Positions 11,901-19,943 of a DNA stretch of 64,000 nucleotides are shown here, piece after piece (position 1 is the stretch's first letter; each line of letters begins with the position of its first letter). The notes beneath the pieces were generated by a model that ran no database searches, had not been told where the DNA came from, and saw only the letters and a program-made list of their open reading frames with translations. The translations under genes and the position numbers were made by a program. Source of the DNA: Cladorhizidae sp. MBARI D1340-BT2 (taxonomy: Eukaryota; Porifera; Demospongiae; Poecilosclerida; Cladorhizidae); the NCBI GenBank assembly GCA_028752905.1, contig JAQNBH010000010.1:12350993-12414992 (forward strand), in the 5' to 3' direction.

Positions 11901-14900
11901 ACCCTAGCTAGCTGCAACTGATGGAACCCTAGCTGCAACTTGTTCATTTAATCGAACCCTAGCTACAACTGATGGAACCCTAGCTGCAACTGGTTCATTT
12001 AATGGAACCCTAGCTGCAAATGGAACCCTAGCTGCAACGATGGAACCCTAGCTGCAACTGGTTAATCTAATGGAACCCTAGCTGCAACTGGTTCAATTAA
12101 TGGAACCCTAGCTGCAACTGATGGAACCCTAGCAGCAACTGGTTCAATTAATGGAACCCTAGCTGGAACCCTAGCTGCAACTGATGGAACCCTAGCAGCA
12201 ACTGGTTCATTTAATGGAACCCTAGCTGCATTTAATGGAACCCTAGCAGCAACTGATGGAACCTAGAGCTCTGCAACTGATGGAACCCTAGCCGCAACTG
12301 GTTCATTTAATGGAACCCTAGCTACAACTGATGGAACCCTAGCTGCAACTGGTTCATTTAATGGAACCCTAGCTGCAACTGGTTCATTTAATGGAACCCT
12401 AGCTGCAACTGGTGCAACCCTAGCTGTAACTGGTTCATTTAATGGAACCCTAGCAGCAACTAATGGAACCCTAGCTGCAACTGGTGCATTTAATGGAACC
12501 CTAGCTGCAACTGATGGAACCCTAGCTGCAACTGGTTCATTTAATGGAACCCTAGCTGCAACTGGTTCATTTAATGGAACCCTAGCTGCAACTGATGGAA
12601 CCCTAGCAGCAACTGGTTCAATTAATGGAACCCTAGCTGGAACCCTAGCTGCAACTGATGGAACCCTAGCAGCAACTGGTTCATTTAATGGAACCCTAGC
12701 TGCATTTAATGGAACCCTAGCAGCAACTGATGGAACCTAGCTGCAACTGATGGAACCCTAGCTGCAACTGGTTCATTTAATGGAACCCTAGCTGCAACTG
12801 ATTCATTTAATGGAACCCTAGCTGCAACTGGTGCAACCCTAGCTGTAACTGGTTCATTTAATGGAACCCTAGCAGCAACTAATGGAACCCTAGCTGCAAC
12901 TGGTGCATTTAATGGAACCCTAGCTGCAACTGGTTCATTTAATGGAACCCTAGCTGCAACTGGTTCATTTAATGGAACCCTAGCTGCAACTGGTTCATTT
13001 AATGGAACCCTAGCTGCAACTGGTTCATTTAATGGAACCCTAGCTGCAACTGATGGAACCCTAGCTGTAACTGGTGCATTTAATGGAACCCTAGCTGCAA
13101 CTGGTTCATTTAATGGAACCCTAGCTGCAACTGGTGCAACCCTAGCTGTAACTGGTTCATTTAATGGAACCCTAGCAGCAACTAATGGAACCCTAGCTGC
13201 AACTGGTGCATTTAATGGAACCCTAGCTGCAACTGATGGAACCCTAGCTGCAACTGGTTCATTTAATGGAACCCTAGCTGCAACTGGTAACCCTAGCTGC
13301 AACTGATGGAACCCTAGCTGTAACTGGTGCATTTAATGGAACCCTAGCTGCAACTGGTGCATTTAATGGAACCCTAGCTGCAACTGGTTCATTTAATGGA
13401 ACCCTAGCTGTAACTGGTTCAGAACCCTAGCTGCAACTGGTTCATTTAATGGAACCCTAGCTGCAACTGGTTCATTTAATGGAACCCTAGCTGCAACTGG
13501 TCCAGAACCCAACAATCCCCAGGAGAGACATTGTGTGGCTTACTCTAGTTACTAGATTTGATGTCAAGAGGTCTGTCTTGAAGAGCACAGTGAAGTAGTT
13601 CTCTTCAGACTCCTCAGGCTATATCTGACATCGAGTGGGGAAAGAACTTCAATTCTAAGTATGAAAAACTTTATGTTGTTATATTAGAACAATTTTCTAT
13701 TTATGCATTACCGAAAATTCTCCATGGCTCAGAAGTGAAACTTTTATTGTCTTCTCAATATTGTTTTCCCGGTCTAGCGAGGGGAGGGGGGGGGAGGAGG
13801 AAGAGGGGGAATTCCTATCTTCCCTCATGAGGTTGCCTGCATTTAGCTGCCCCAACAATCGACATAAACACAGGAATTTTGAAAATCTATTTTGTTCTGA
13901 TTTTGTGGCAAACATAACTTTGCCACACTTCACTCAATTTTAATATTTGAGGATTCATTTGAGAGCTCTTTTAGTGCTCTGTGATATGACGGTTTCAATT
14001 CTTTTTTTACTTGAAGTATTGCCGAGTTATGGTGATTAGAAGAGGTGACCGTCACAGATTTTGCGTGTATTTTTCGTGGTTGGAAATGAAATGCCTTAGA
14101 ACTAATGAACACGAGATGTGTTGATAAATATGCCTCTGTTATATCACAGCTGGTGAGCTACAAACCAAATTTGGGCATCTGTAGACCAGGCACTTGGGAA
14201 TTATCCTTGCCACATTTGGGGGGTGCAATTTTTGGAGTGACCCTTGCCTCTTTGGATGTATTTTCTAAGAAAAGGTGCCTATAGAGACATTTCACATATC
14301 ATCTTCAAGCACGCGGAATGAGCAACAAGTTGGTATCAAAAGTATCTTCACAGAAGAAAGGGGGAAAAAGTTATGACGGCTACAAATATGCATTCAAATT
14401 TCGGTGGTTTCAGGTGTAGTCCCCCCTTAATTAAATGTTCATTCTGTACCTTTTGGCTCGATGCCTCTCAGGAACGCTGAGACTCGCATGAAGTTCCTCC
14501 GAGTTTTGTTTCGCTGTTCACATGCTTTGTGCTCTTAGGTACAAGAATTATCTACGATCGCCACTTCCTTCTACAAATGAAGAACTCTCCGCTGTCCCGG
14601 ACTCCTCCCGTCAAACTGGCCACCATTCCTGACATCATCAATGAAGATGTTGGTGTGACTGTTACCGTGGCAGTGGCAGGGAAGGCCAAGATCTCTGACC
14701 TGGCCAACAACACCACCAATATCAAGGACACCCAACAGTGTGAGCGGACTACAGGGTTGCAAACCTTTTTTTCTTTTGGTGGTTCTAGGGATTGATTACT
14801 GCTGGGCTTTAAAAAAAATTTTTTATTTATTTATTATTTTATTTTTTTAGGTGTTTTTTTAGGGTGGTTGGGGGGGGGGGGGGGGTGTCTTTCTCCTTTC

Positions 14901-16312
14901 CTCCCACCCCACTTTTTGGTATTATGACATCGGGATATCCATAAACTCCTGTTGACCAATTGATCAATGACTTAATTTTATCAGTTTTACCCCTCTTTTT
15001 TTTTAAACTGTTCATAGCCTTAGAATGTTTCATAGCCTTAGAAAGCTAAGCTGCTGTGTTTGGTTTGTATAAGAACTGGCTCCATTGAGGTAAGCAAACA
15101 GAAGTTACGCATCGCTACATCACACTACATCTGCAACAAAACTTAGAGCATATATCTTCATCTGGAGCAATTAGAGCATATATCTTCATCTGGAGCCCTC
15201 TTCCTCATACAGCCATCTGGAGCTCCCTTCCTCGTACAGCCATCTGGAGCCCCCTTCCTCGTACAGCCATCTGGAGCTCCCTTCCTCGTATAACCATCTG
15301 GAGCTCCCATCCTCGTACAGCCATCTGGAGCCCTCTCCCAGCAAGCGTAGGTGACTCTGTGTTTTTCTCGGCAGAAGAGCTGCCAAAAACAGCATTAAGG
15401 GCTCGGAGGCTGGAAGAAATTGCTCATGGACTGCAACTGCAATTATCAGCAATATATACGCACTTGCAAAGTACAACCAAAATCCGATTTGTCCACGTAC
15501 GATCAGCCATGCTCAGACTTTGACCAGCCTTCAATTTTTTGGGGGAAAACCAACCTACGACTTAGATGTAACTCAAACCAACAAGTAATGAGCAGATAAC
15601 TGATTGAGTCAGTCATCCTGTATCCAGCCATCCCTGTCTCCGGTAATAGCTTGTCCTCCTCCTCATTACTGTCTGTGTCAGAGGTTAGGGCATCTGATGC
15701 TTCCATACATTCATGGATGTGAGCATGTGCATATTCAAGAGCGTTCATTAATGTTGCTCGGACATTTTGACAGAGAAAAATGAGTTTTGTCACAAGATGT
15801 TCAGGAAATGTCTGACGTCCGACTGCAATTTTGTGCACTATATCTATATAAAAAATATATATTGTTCACTCGCCTCGTCCAACAGGAAGTGCACTTTTAG
15901 GCCATTTTTACAGCGGTGTGACTCTCTGTTGGTTATGTGGGCGTTAATAAATAAATAATAAAAAAAGAGAAAAATGCAATGTTGATCTTGTATGTTCTAT
16001 TTATATATAATACTATATATATAATAATAATATATATAATATTACATATATAATAATGTATATAATATTACATATATAATAATAATATATAATATTATAT
16101 ATATATATAATAATAATATTATATATAATAATGTATATAATATTATATATATAATATATTGTTTCTGAATATGAGCTGCCTGCCTGCAAGCATTCTTGAC
16201 ACCCCATGCTTACCAACCGACCACCATTGGTGCTTTAAAACGTGTCTCTTGTCGTGACTCTACAGGTGGTAGTTTGGACAACTCCGAGTCAGGAGTTTTC
16301 TCCATGGACTGA
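2776..16312 (+). CDS. EIF4EBP: eIF4E-binding protein (4E-BP), complete, three exons, 131 aa
   Basis: Exons 2776-2923, 14539-14739 and 16266-16312 join with phase 1 at both junctions (G|GT and T|GT) through gtgagg/ttag and gtgagc/acag sites. The protein is a cap-dependent translation repressor that competes with eIF4G for eIF4E under mTORC1 control. Visible motifs: TPGG at T38 and T47 (human T37/T46), the 4E-binding motif Y55-DRHF-L60-L61 (YxxxxL-Phi), S66-P and T71-P (human S65/T70), and a C-terminal TOS-like F128-S-M-D131 directly before the stop. Offsets from human are +1 throughout the core, which supports ATG 2776. An in-frame ATG at 2701 would add 25 residues unlike the family. The N-terminal RAIP motif is degenerate (M-D-I-P, residues 16-19). 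Length is close to human 4E-BP1 (118 aa); the extra residues lie between T71 and the TOS. Confidence 0.93.
3472..4642. repeat. Minisatellite, 25-bp unit, about 47 copies
   Basis: The unit includes AGGTGTGGCCTTCCAGCAGT followed by CTCAT, CTTGT or CTCGT. Variant units (AGATTTGT, AGAAGTC) recur in the same order in several blocks, which points to multi-unit duplication. Confidence 0.95.
4685..5413. repeat. Minisatellite, 25-bp unit, about 29 copies
   Basis: The unit includes TCTCTTGCTATAGAGAGCAT then GCACA. TGTTA, TGCTA and TGCTG variants alternate, and truncated units lie at about 5125, 5190 and 5270. CTCTTGCTATAGAGAG is partly self-complementary. It directly follows another 25-bp array of unrelated sequence. 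Confidence 0.95.
5470..5790. repeat. AT-rich degenerate tandem repeat
   Basis: Irregular 30-40 bp units with AATTAGTAAGGCAAA, TTATTTTTCC and CATCAATGTTC. It is followed by a C run (5812-5825) and an A run. Confidence 0.75.
5826..8182. other. 4E-BP intron 1, non-arrayed part; no gene recognised
   Basis: Holds C/G homopolymers at about 6751-6770 and 7740-7766, a CA microsatellite at about 6773-6786, and two copies of an ACACGCGTGCATGCATAGAA-type repeat at 7225-7345. A plus-strand stretch at 7095-7191 (ending in MMGT and a stop) and open frames at 5860, 6847 and 7798 look partly protein-like, but I recognise none of them. Confidence 0.4.
8183..8750. mobile_element. Foldback/MITE family fragment containing a minisatellite
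   Basis: AGCTCCATAGATTCTGCACA and TATGGACTTGAT at 8190-8228 match the outer arm of the copies at 16856-17302 and 19505-23236. AAGTGTTAGACAGCTGAAGT near 8716 matches the inner part of the 19505 copy. The 34-bp array 8302-8682 sits between them. Confidence 0.6.
8302..8682. repeat. Minisatellite, 34-bp unit, about 11 copies
   Basis: The unit includes ATAGGTATAACCAGCCAAAG then TGGGGGGTCTGAGT. A unit with AAGCGGGAGGTCTGG resembles the foldback element's internal ATAGGTATAACTATAGCTAG...AAAGCGGAGGGACC, so the array probably grew from element sequence. Confidence 0.92.
8815..9353. repeat. Minisatellite, 26-bp unit, about 20 copies
   Basis: The unit includes ACTAGCCCACTAGAATAGCC then TTCATT. Near-identical copies alternate with ACCAGCCCACTAGGATAG variants, and one copy at about 9060 is shortened. 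Confidence 0.95.
9436..10300. repeat. Minisatellite, about 66-bp unit, about 13 copies
   Basis: The unit includes CTGCAACTAGCTCTAGCTAA, CACTAGTTATAGTAGTATAG and a GGCATTATTACCTGAC tail. Because 66 is divisible by 3, a plus frame at 9877-10392 stays open and gives a Leu/Ala/Ser-rich repeat peptide. It has no other support as a gene. Confidence 0.93.
10590..13508. repeat. Compound minisatellite, 21- and 30-bp units, about 110 copies
   Basis: The core is TGGAACCCTAGCTGCAACTG, continued either directly into the next unit (21 bp) or through GTTCATTTAA (30 bp). The left half is mostly 21-bp units broken by GACTGGTTCATTTA blocks; the right half is mostly 30-bp units with larger duplicated blocks (for example 12420-12700 against 12830-13150). 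The minus frame 13332-12706 is open only because 30 is a multiple of 3. Confidence 0.95.
13509..14538. other. 4E-BP intron 1, 3' end; unique sequence, no feature recognised
   Basis: About 1 kb of mostly non-repetitive sequence between the last minisatellite and exon 2. It has a purine-rich stretch at about 13780-13811. No exon was recognised. Confidence 0.5.
14539..14739 (+). CDS. EIF4EBP: 4E-BP exon 2 (eIF4E-binding helix and SP/TP sites)
   Basis: Starts after gctcttag and codes [17 protein letters not shown], nearly the human order (TRIIYDRKFLMECRNSP), then S-R-T-P-P and L-A-T-I-P. The following 40 residues are Val/Ala/Asn-rich and not conserved with vertebrates. The donor gtgagc at 14740 leaves phase 1, which matches exon 3; the overlapping gtgtgag donor would put a stop in the join. 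Confidence 0.92.
15185..15336. repeat. Short tandem repeat, about 33-bp unit, 4-5 copies
   Basis: The unit includes CATCTGGAGCTCCCTTCCTC then GTACAGC. On the minus strand it reads as a repeated SSRWLYEEG peptide, a by-product of the 33-bp period. Confidence 0.85.
15503..15838 (-). CDS. Unassigned open frame, possible remnant of a coding sequence
   Basis: 111 codons within 4E-BP intron 2, antisense to that gene. The first 70 residues (from about [11 protein letters not shown] through the acidic [11 protein letters not shown]) have a protein-like composition and no repeats; the end ([12 protein letters not shown]) is less convincing. I recognise no domain. It may be a decayed mobile-element fragment or chance. 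No convincing splice partner was found. Confidence 0.2.
   Translation of the reverse strand: MHKIAVGRQTFPEHLVTKLIFLCQNVRATLMNALEYAHAHIHECMEASDALTSDTDSNEEEDKLLPETGMAGYRMTDSISYLLITCWFELHLSRRLVFPQKIEGWSKSEHG
16005..16160. repeat. TA-rich microsatellite
   Basis: Alternating TATATAATAATATTA motifs over about 150 bp just upstream of 4E-BP exon 3. Confidence 0.9.
16266..16312 (+). CDS. EIF4EBP: 4E-BP exon 3 (TOS-like C-terminus)
   Basis: A 47-nt exon after ctctacag. It codes [14 protein letters not shown] and then TGA at 16310. F-S-M-D matches the first four positions of the F-x-M-D-x TOS motif that binds Raptor in mTORC1 substrates; the usual fifth residue is absent. The exon is too short for ordinary ORF detection; phase and motif support it. 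Confidence 0.85.
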
Positions 16313-16855
16313 CCTCTCCGCCAGCCACTGCAGGTGGAAAGATGACTCGGATATTGTGCACAACGTGATTTTCCTGGCAGCAATGTATAATTTGTAGACT
16401 ACAGAATCATTGTACAGAGTTTGCAGTACCCTATTATATATGTACCATGCAGTTTGTACCATGTGACTGGAGCACATTTATTCTTTTTTTCTCTTTTTTT
16501 TCTCGATTGATTTTTTTACGTTTTATATGCGTGTTTTATATGCGTGTGTGTATTTACATATATATTAATCACGTTATATGTATATACACATTACTTATAT
16601 GTGTGTACACACAATTTAGTTTAGCTTATTATTTATTATTTGGCTTTGCCATTTTTACGTTGCCTGGACACCAATGTTGTGTTTGTTTATACGGCACATG
16701 TAATATATGTCATATGATATTGTATATATGTAGATATATTTCTATATACAGTGTATATATTCTATATAAACCTTGTACACTTTTCTGTTCTTTAAGCGGT
16801 GGGTTGCTCAGGATTGCAAGATTCTTTTCTTGCTCATCTCTGTAGTTGTGTTTAG
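16313..16855. other. 4E-BP 3' UTR region, AT-rich
   Basis: Follows the 4E-BP stop. It is T-rich at 16470-16520 with many TATATG and ACATAT motifs. A polyadenylation hexamer AATAAA is at 16996-17001 inside the following foldback element. No coding feature was recognised. Confidence 0.4.
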
Positions 16856-17302
16856 GAGGGACAGTTGCATTTTTATATTTTTTTATATTTTTACCTGTGG
16901 TTACAACTTTAGAGCTCAATAGATTCCGCAAACTTCATGGTATGGACTTGATATATAGCTCAAAAGATAGGTCTCTCTGTGTGCTCTCTTTTGATAATAA
17001 AATATGTTTCATAGGTATAACTATAGCTAGACCCTAAAGCGGAGGGACCTGTATCCCAAAATCGCGGGGAAAACAGGTCTTTAGCACTTCGTTTTTTCCG
17101 GCGATTTTGGGATGCAGGTTTTTGAGGTCCCTCCGCTTTAGGTTCTAGTAACTTGCCTATAGTTATACCTATGAAACATATTTTAGTAGCACACAGAGAG
17201 ACCTATCTTTTGAGCTATATATCAAGTCCATACCATGAAGTTTGCAGAATCTATTGAGCTCTAAAGTTGTAACCACAGGTAAAAAAATGCAACTGTCCCT
17301 TC
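16856..17302. mobile_element. Foldback (MITE-like) element with arms of about 200 bp
   Basis: Positions 16857-17071 and 17098-17301 are inverted copies: AGGGACAGTTGCATTTTTAT at the left end, and matching ACAACTTTAGAGCTCAATAG, ATGGACTTGATATATAGCTC and CCTAAAGCGGAGGGACCT blocks in both arms. The loop is about 25 bp. No coding capacity. Related copies are at 8183-8750 and 19505-23236. The terminal sequence and target duplication were not settled. Confidence 0.85.
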
Positions 17303-18215
17303 TTAAAAGAGGATGCTGGAAGGAAGCTAGGTCATCCTGTTAAAGCGGCACCTCTTGACACCATCTGCCTTGGTACTGCCCTTAAACCAAGCCGCCATGA
17401 AGTGTTTTTATTGGGGTGGAGGATTACGGGCAGTAGAACTTACCCGTCCCGCTGTCATTTCCAGTTGCCCTCTTTGACCTACAGCGCATGCGTCATCACG
17501 GATTCGAGCGTAGTGGGGCACGTTCTCAATTCTTCCCCATGTCATATATATTTCCCCTTTGCACTTAATGATTTATTGAGCATTATTTCAATTCCAGCAT
17601 ATTTCTGCAGGGTAAATCTACAATGTAAAAATTTAGATATTTCCAAAAAACATTTTTAATAAACTTTGCCAGAGTATAAGATGAATTCAGGTCTACTGAT
17701 GGAATTATTATAGAACCTACTCCTTACTCCTTACCATTGGGTATCTAAACTAAAATTAGTAGCTAATGATATTAGCAATTTTTTAATGTATATCTGGTGG
17801 TATGGAAATTTTATACTCTCAGATATCAATTCTGGGGCCTTCTAGAACAAAATTGCATGTGTGTCCTGCAGGATAACTGCATAAGCGAGAAGTATAACGA
17901 TTGGATGATTGAAGGAGGGCCTCTGTCTGCGCCCTTGATGGGTGGGTGTAAAAGGAGAATATTCACTACTATAGGTGCCATGCTTGATGTAATGCTCCAC
18001 CTTCCTTAAATGTAATCCACAGTTTTTCTGTTCGCTCCATCTGCAAATGCAGCCAAAAGTTGATACACAGGTATATAGCTAAGCAATCAACACTGTCAAA
18101 AAATTGATACACAGGTAGCTAGATATATAGCTAGGAGCAATCAACATGTTGAGTAACGCACGCTAGGAGAAATCCAGGAGGATAAATTCGCTGTCAAACT
18201 AACGGCAGGACGTAT
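17303..18215. other. Intergenic, no feature recognised
   Basis: Short open frames (17402-17659, 17797-18009) show no recognisable similarity. A local duplication of TTGATACACAGGTA(TA)TAGCTA occurs at about 18058 and 18107. Confidence 0.4.
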
Positions 18216-18480
18216 CTCGCAGTAAGTAAAAGAGGACTAGGGAAGGATTTGGCACGACACCGGAAATGGCGGCGCATTCAAGCCGCTTGTCACTCGGTGG
18301 GAGTCTGCTTCACACCTGTTGCTGTGGAGTCATTGGGGCGAGGAAGGGTTGAAGACCATCAGGGCGGCTTCAGGGACAACGCTTGGGAATACCACCAGCA
18401 GAATCGACACGCCACCTTCTCCAACGGTTGACTATGTGGATCAGCTGCCTCCCTCCCCGTGCCCCCATGGTGGATGGACA
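18216..18480 (+). mobile_element. Remnant resembling a non-LTR retrotransposon ORF 3' end
   Basis: The plus frame reads RHRKWRRIQAACHSVGVCFT then PVAVESLG. The minus-strand fragment at 19290-18945 reads DRKIAAHSGACREVGVLFIP then LVAESLGGWSPEE. The two thus share a G-V-x-F-x-P-x-x-x-E-S-L-G block. From memory this resembles the C-terminal tail of reverse-transcriptase polyproteins of invertebrate retroelements, but no catalytic motif is present. Frameshifts follow in both copies. Confidence 0.45.
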
Positions 18481-18742
18481 GGATTGATAGGTGTGACTTC
18501 TGGATTGATAATTCATTTGTACCTGCTTGTCTTTAAAAATTAGATTGAAAAGGGGGGGAAATGAACGAAGTAATGCTTTCACTTTCATTTGACTTTCTGC
18601 AACGTACCTTCCCCTTGTTTAACGGCACCAACAAGAGTAAGTGAAATACGCCAAGTACATAGAGAAGATAAAGTTTCCGGGATTGCTAATCGTGGAATTT
18701 TTTTGAGCAACCCCCTTGCGGACATTCCCCCCCCCCCCCCCC

Positions 18743-18860
18743 CCATACACTTAATTAATAATTATGATGAGGTACTTGTATCCATACACTTAATTAATAA
18801 TTATGATGAGGTACTTGTAGCTCCATACACTTAATTAATAATTATGATGAGGTACTTCCC
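18743..18860. repeat. Tandem repeat, about 45-bp unit, 3 copies
   Basis: CCATACACTTAATTAATAAT then TATGATGAGGTACTTG, repeated three times after a C run at 18727-18744. Confidence 0.9.
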
Positions 18861-18944
18861 CCTCCAAACGTATTGAAATGTATTGCATCATAAACGTACA
18901 GCAGCAAAAAACAAACAAAAAAAAGCAAGACAATAACCACAAAC

Positions 18945-19290
18945 AAAGACCGAAATCAAACGACCCCATACAGCTGGAGAACAGATGGCCAATCGTCTGA
19001 ACCAAAGCCCAGCATTACCGCGCCAGAGGTTGATTGGAGGCGTTGAAAAAGATGGCAGATGGAATCCGCTGAGGTATTCCAGGCCGGATACCCTGCTGGC
19101 GACCAATAGCTCTGATGGTGGAAACTCTTCAGGGGACCAACCGCCTAAAGACTCGGCCACCAAAGGGATGAAGAGGACACCAACTTCTCGGCAAGCTCCT
19201 GAATGAGCTGCTATTTTCCTGTCACCCTGATGGTGAGTGCATGACCACCAGGAAGGCACCAATTTTCGCGTCCAGGACGAAAACCTCGGC
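18945..19290 (-). mobile_element. Second remnant resembling a non-LTR retrotransposon ORF 3' end, opposite orientation
   Basis: The minus frame carries REVGVLFIPLVAESLGGWSP and, further on, INLWRGNAGLWFRRLAI; the ending LWRGNAxLW is what I recall from the ends of such retroelement ORFs. It is a mirror-oriented partner of 18216-18480, with 45-bp repeats and a C tract between them. No intact ORF. Confidence 0.5.
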
Positions 19291-19504
19291 TCCTCAAGAA
19301 AGGGGAAAAAATCGCTCTCTACGGGAGTTTGAGTTCAGCTCGTACAGCAGGCTTTCAACCCGTCACTTGAATGTAGCTTACCCACAGTCCGCGCTTCATT
19401 TTGGCATCTATCATTAATTTACTTTAAAAATTAAAAAAAAAAGGGGGGGTGGGGGGAGTAGGGGGGGGGGGGAGGGAGGGGCTTAGTAGTCGCTAAAAAA
19501 AACC
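19291..19504. other. Short linker with poly-A/G tract
   Basis: An A/G-rich tract at 19431-19483. No gene recognised. Confidence 0.4.
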
Positions 19505-19943
19505 TTGTGGTAACCAGCTCCATAGATTCTGCACACTTGCACTATATGGACTTGATATAGACTTGATATTAGACTTGATATATATAGTTACTGGAGCTAG
19601 AGTGGGGGTCAAAACCCAAAGAGCCTGATTTTGCAACAGTCTACTCTATATTGGAAAATGCCAGACAACTGAAATTGGTTTGAGGAAATCCCCAAGGCGC
19701 AAAATACGTGGCAAGCGCGCGGTTGTTGTACCAGTTTTAGCGCCAAATGAAAACCCACCGGGGTTTCTTGTAGCTAATTTCAGCTCTCCAGCACTTGACA
19801 ACTGGAGTTAGTCTTGTTGCAAAATCAGGCACTCAGGTTTTGTGGGATCCAACTTCGACTGCCGGTAACTTATAGTTACCTATAAAAAAATCTTTTAGTA
19901 TCAAAAGAGAGCACCAGAGACCTATCTTTTGGGCTATATAGTA

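Larger units (their letters stand above)
2924..14538. other. EIF4EBP: 4E-BP intron 1 (11.6 kb, mainly minisatellites)
   Basis: Bounded by gtgagg at 2924 and ctcttag at 14532-14538. At least seven distinct tandem arrays (listed separately) make up more than half its length. No coding exon with acceptable splice sites and homology was found. Open frames inside it follow from repeat periods of 30 and 66 bp or from low-complexity sequence. Confidence 0.85.
14740..16265. other. EIF4EBP: 4E-BP intron 2
   Basis: 1,526 bp, gtgagc to ctacag. It contains a T-rich tract and a G run at 14810-14885, a small tandem repeat (15185-15336), an unassigned minus open frame (15838-15503) and a TA-rich stretch (16005-16160). 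Confidence 0.8.

Noticed and set aside
12706..13332. Open frame of 208 codons with [10 protein letters not shown] repeats
   Set aside because: Produced by 30-bp units; the same array elsewhere is broken by 21-bp units.
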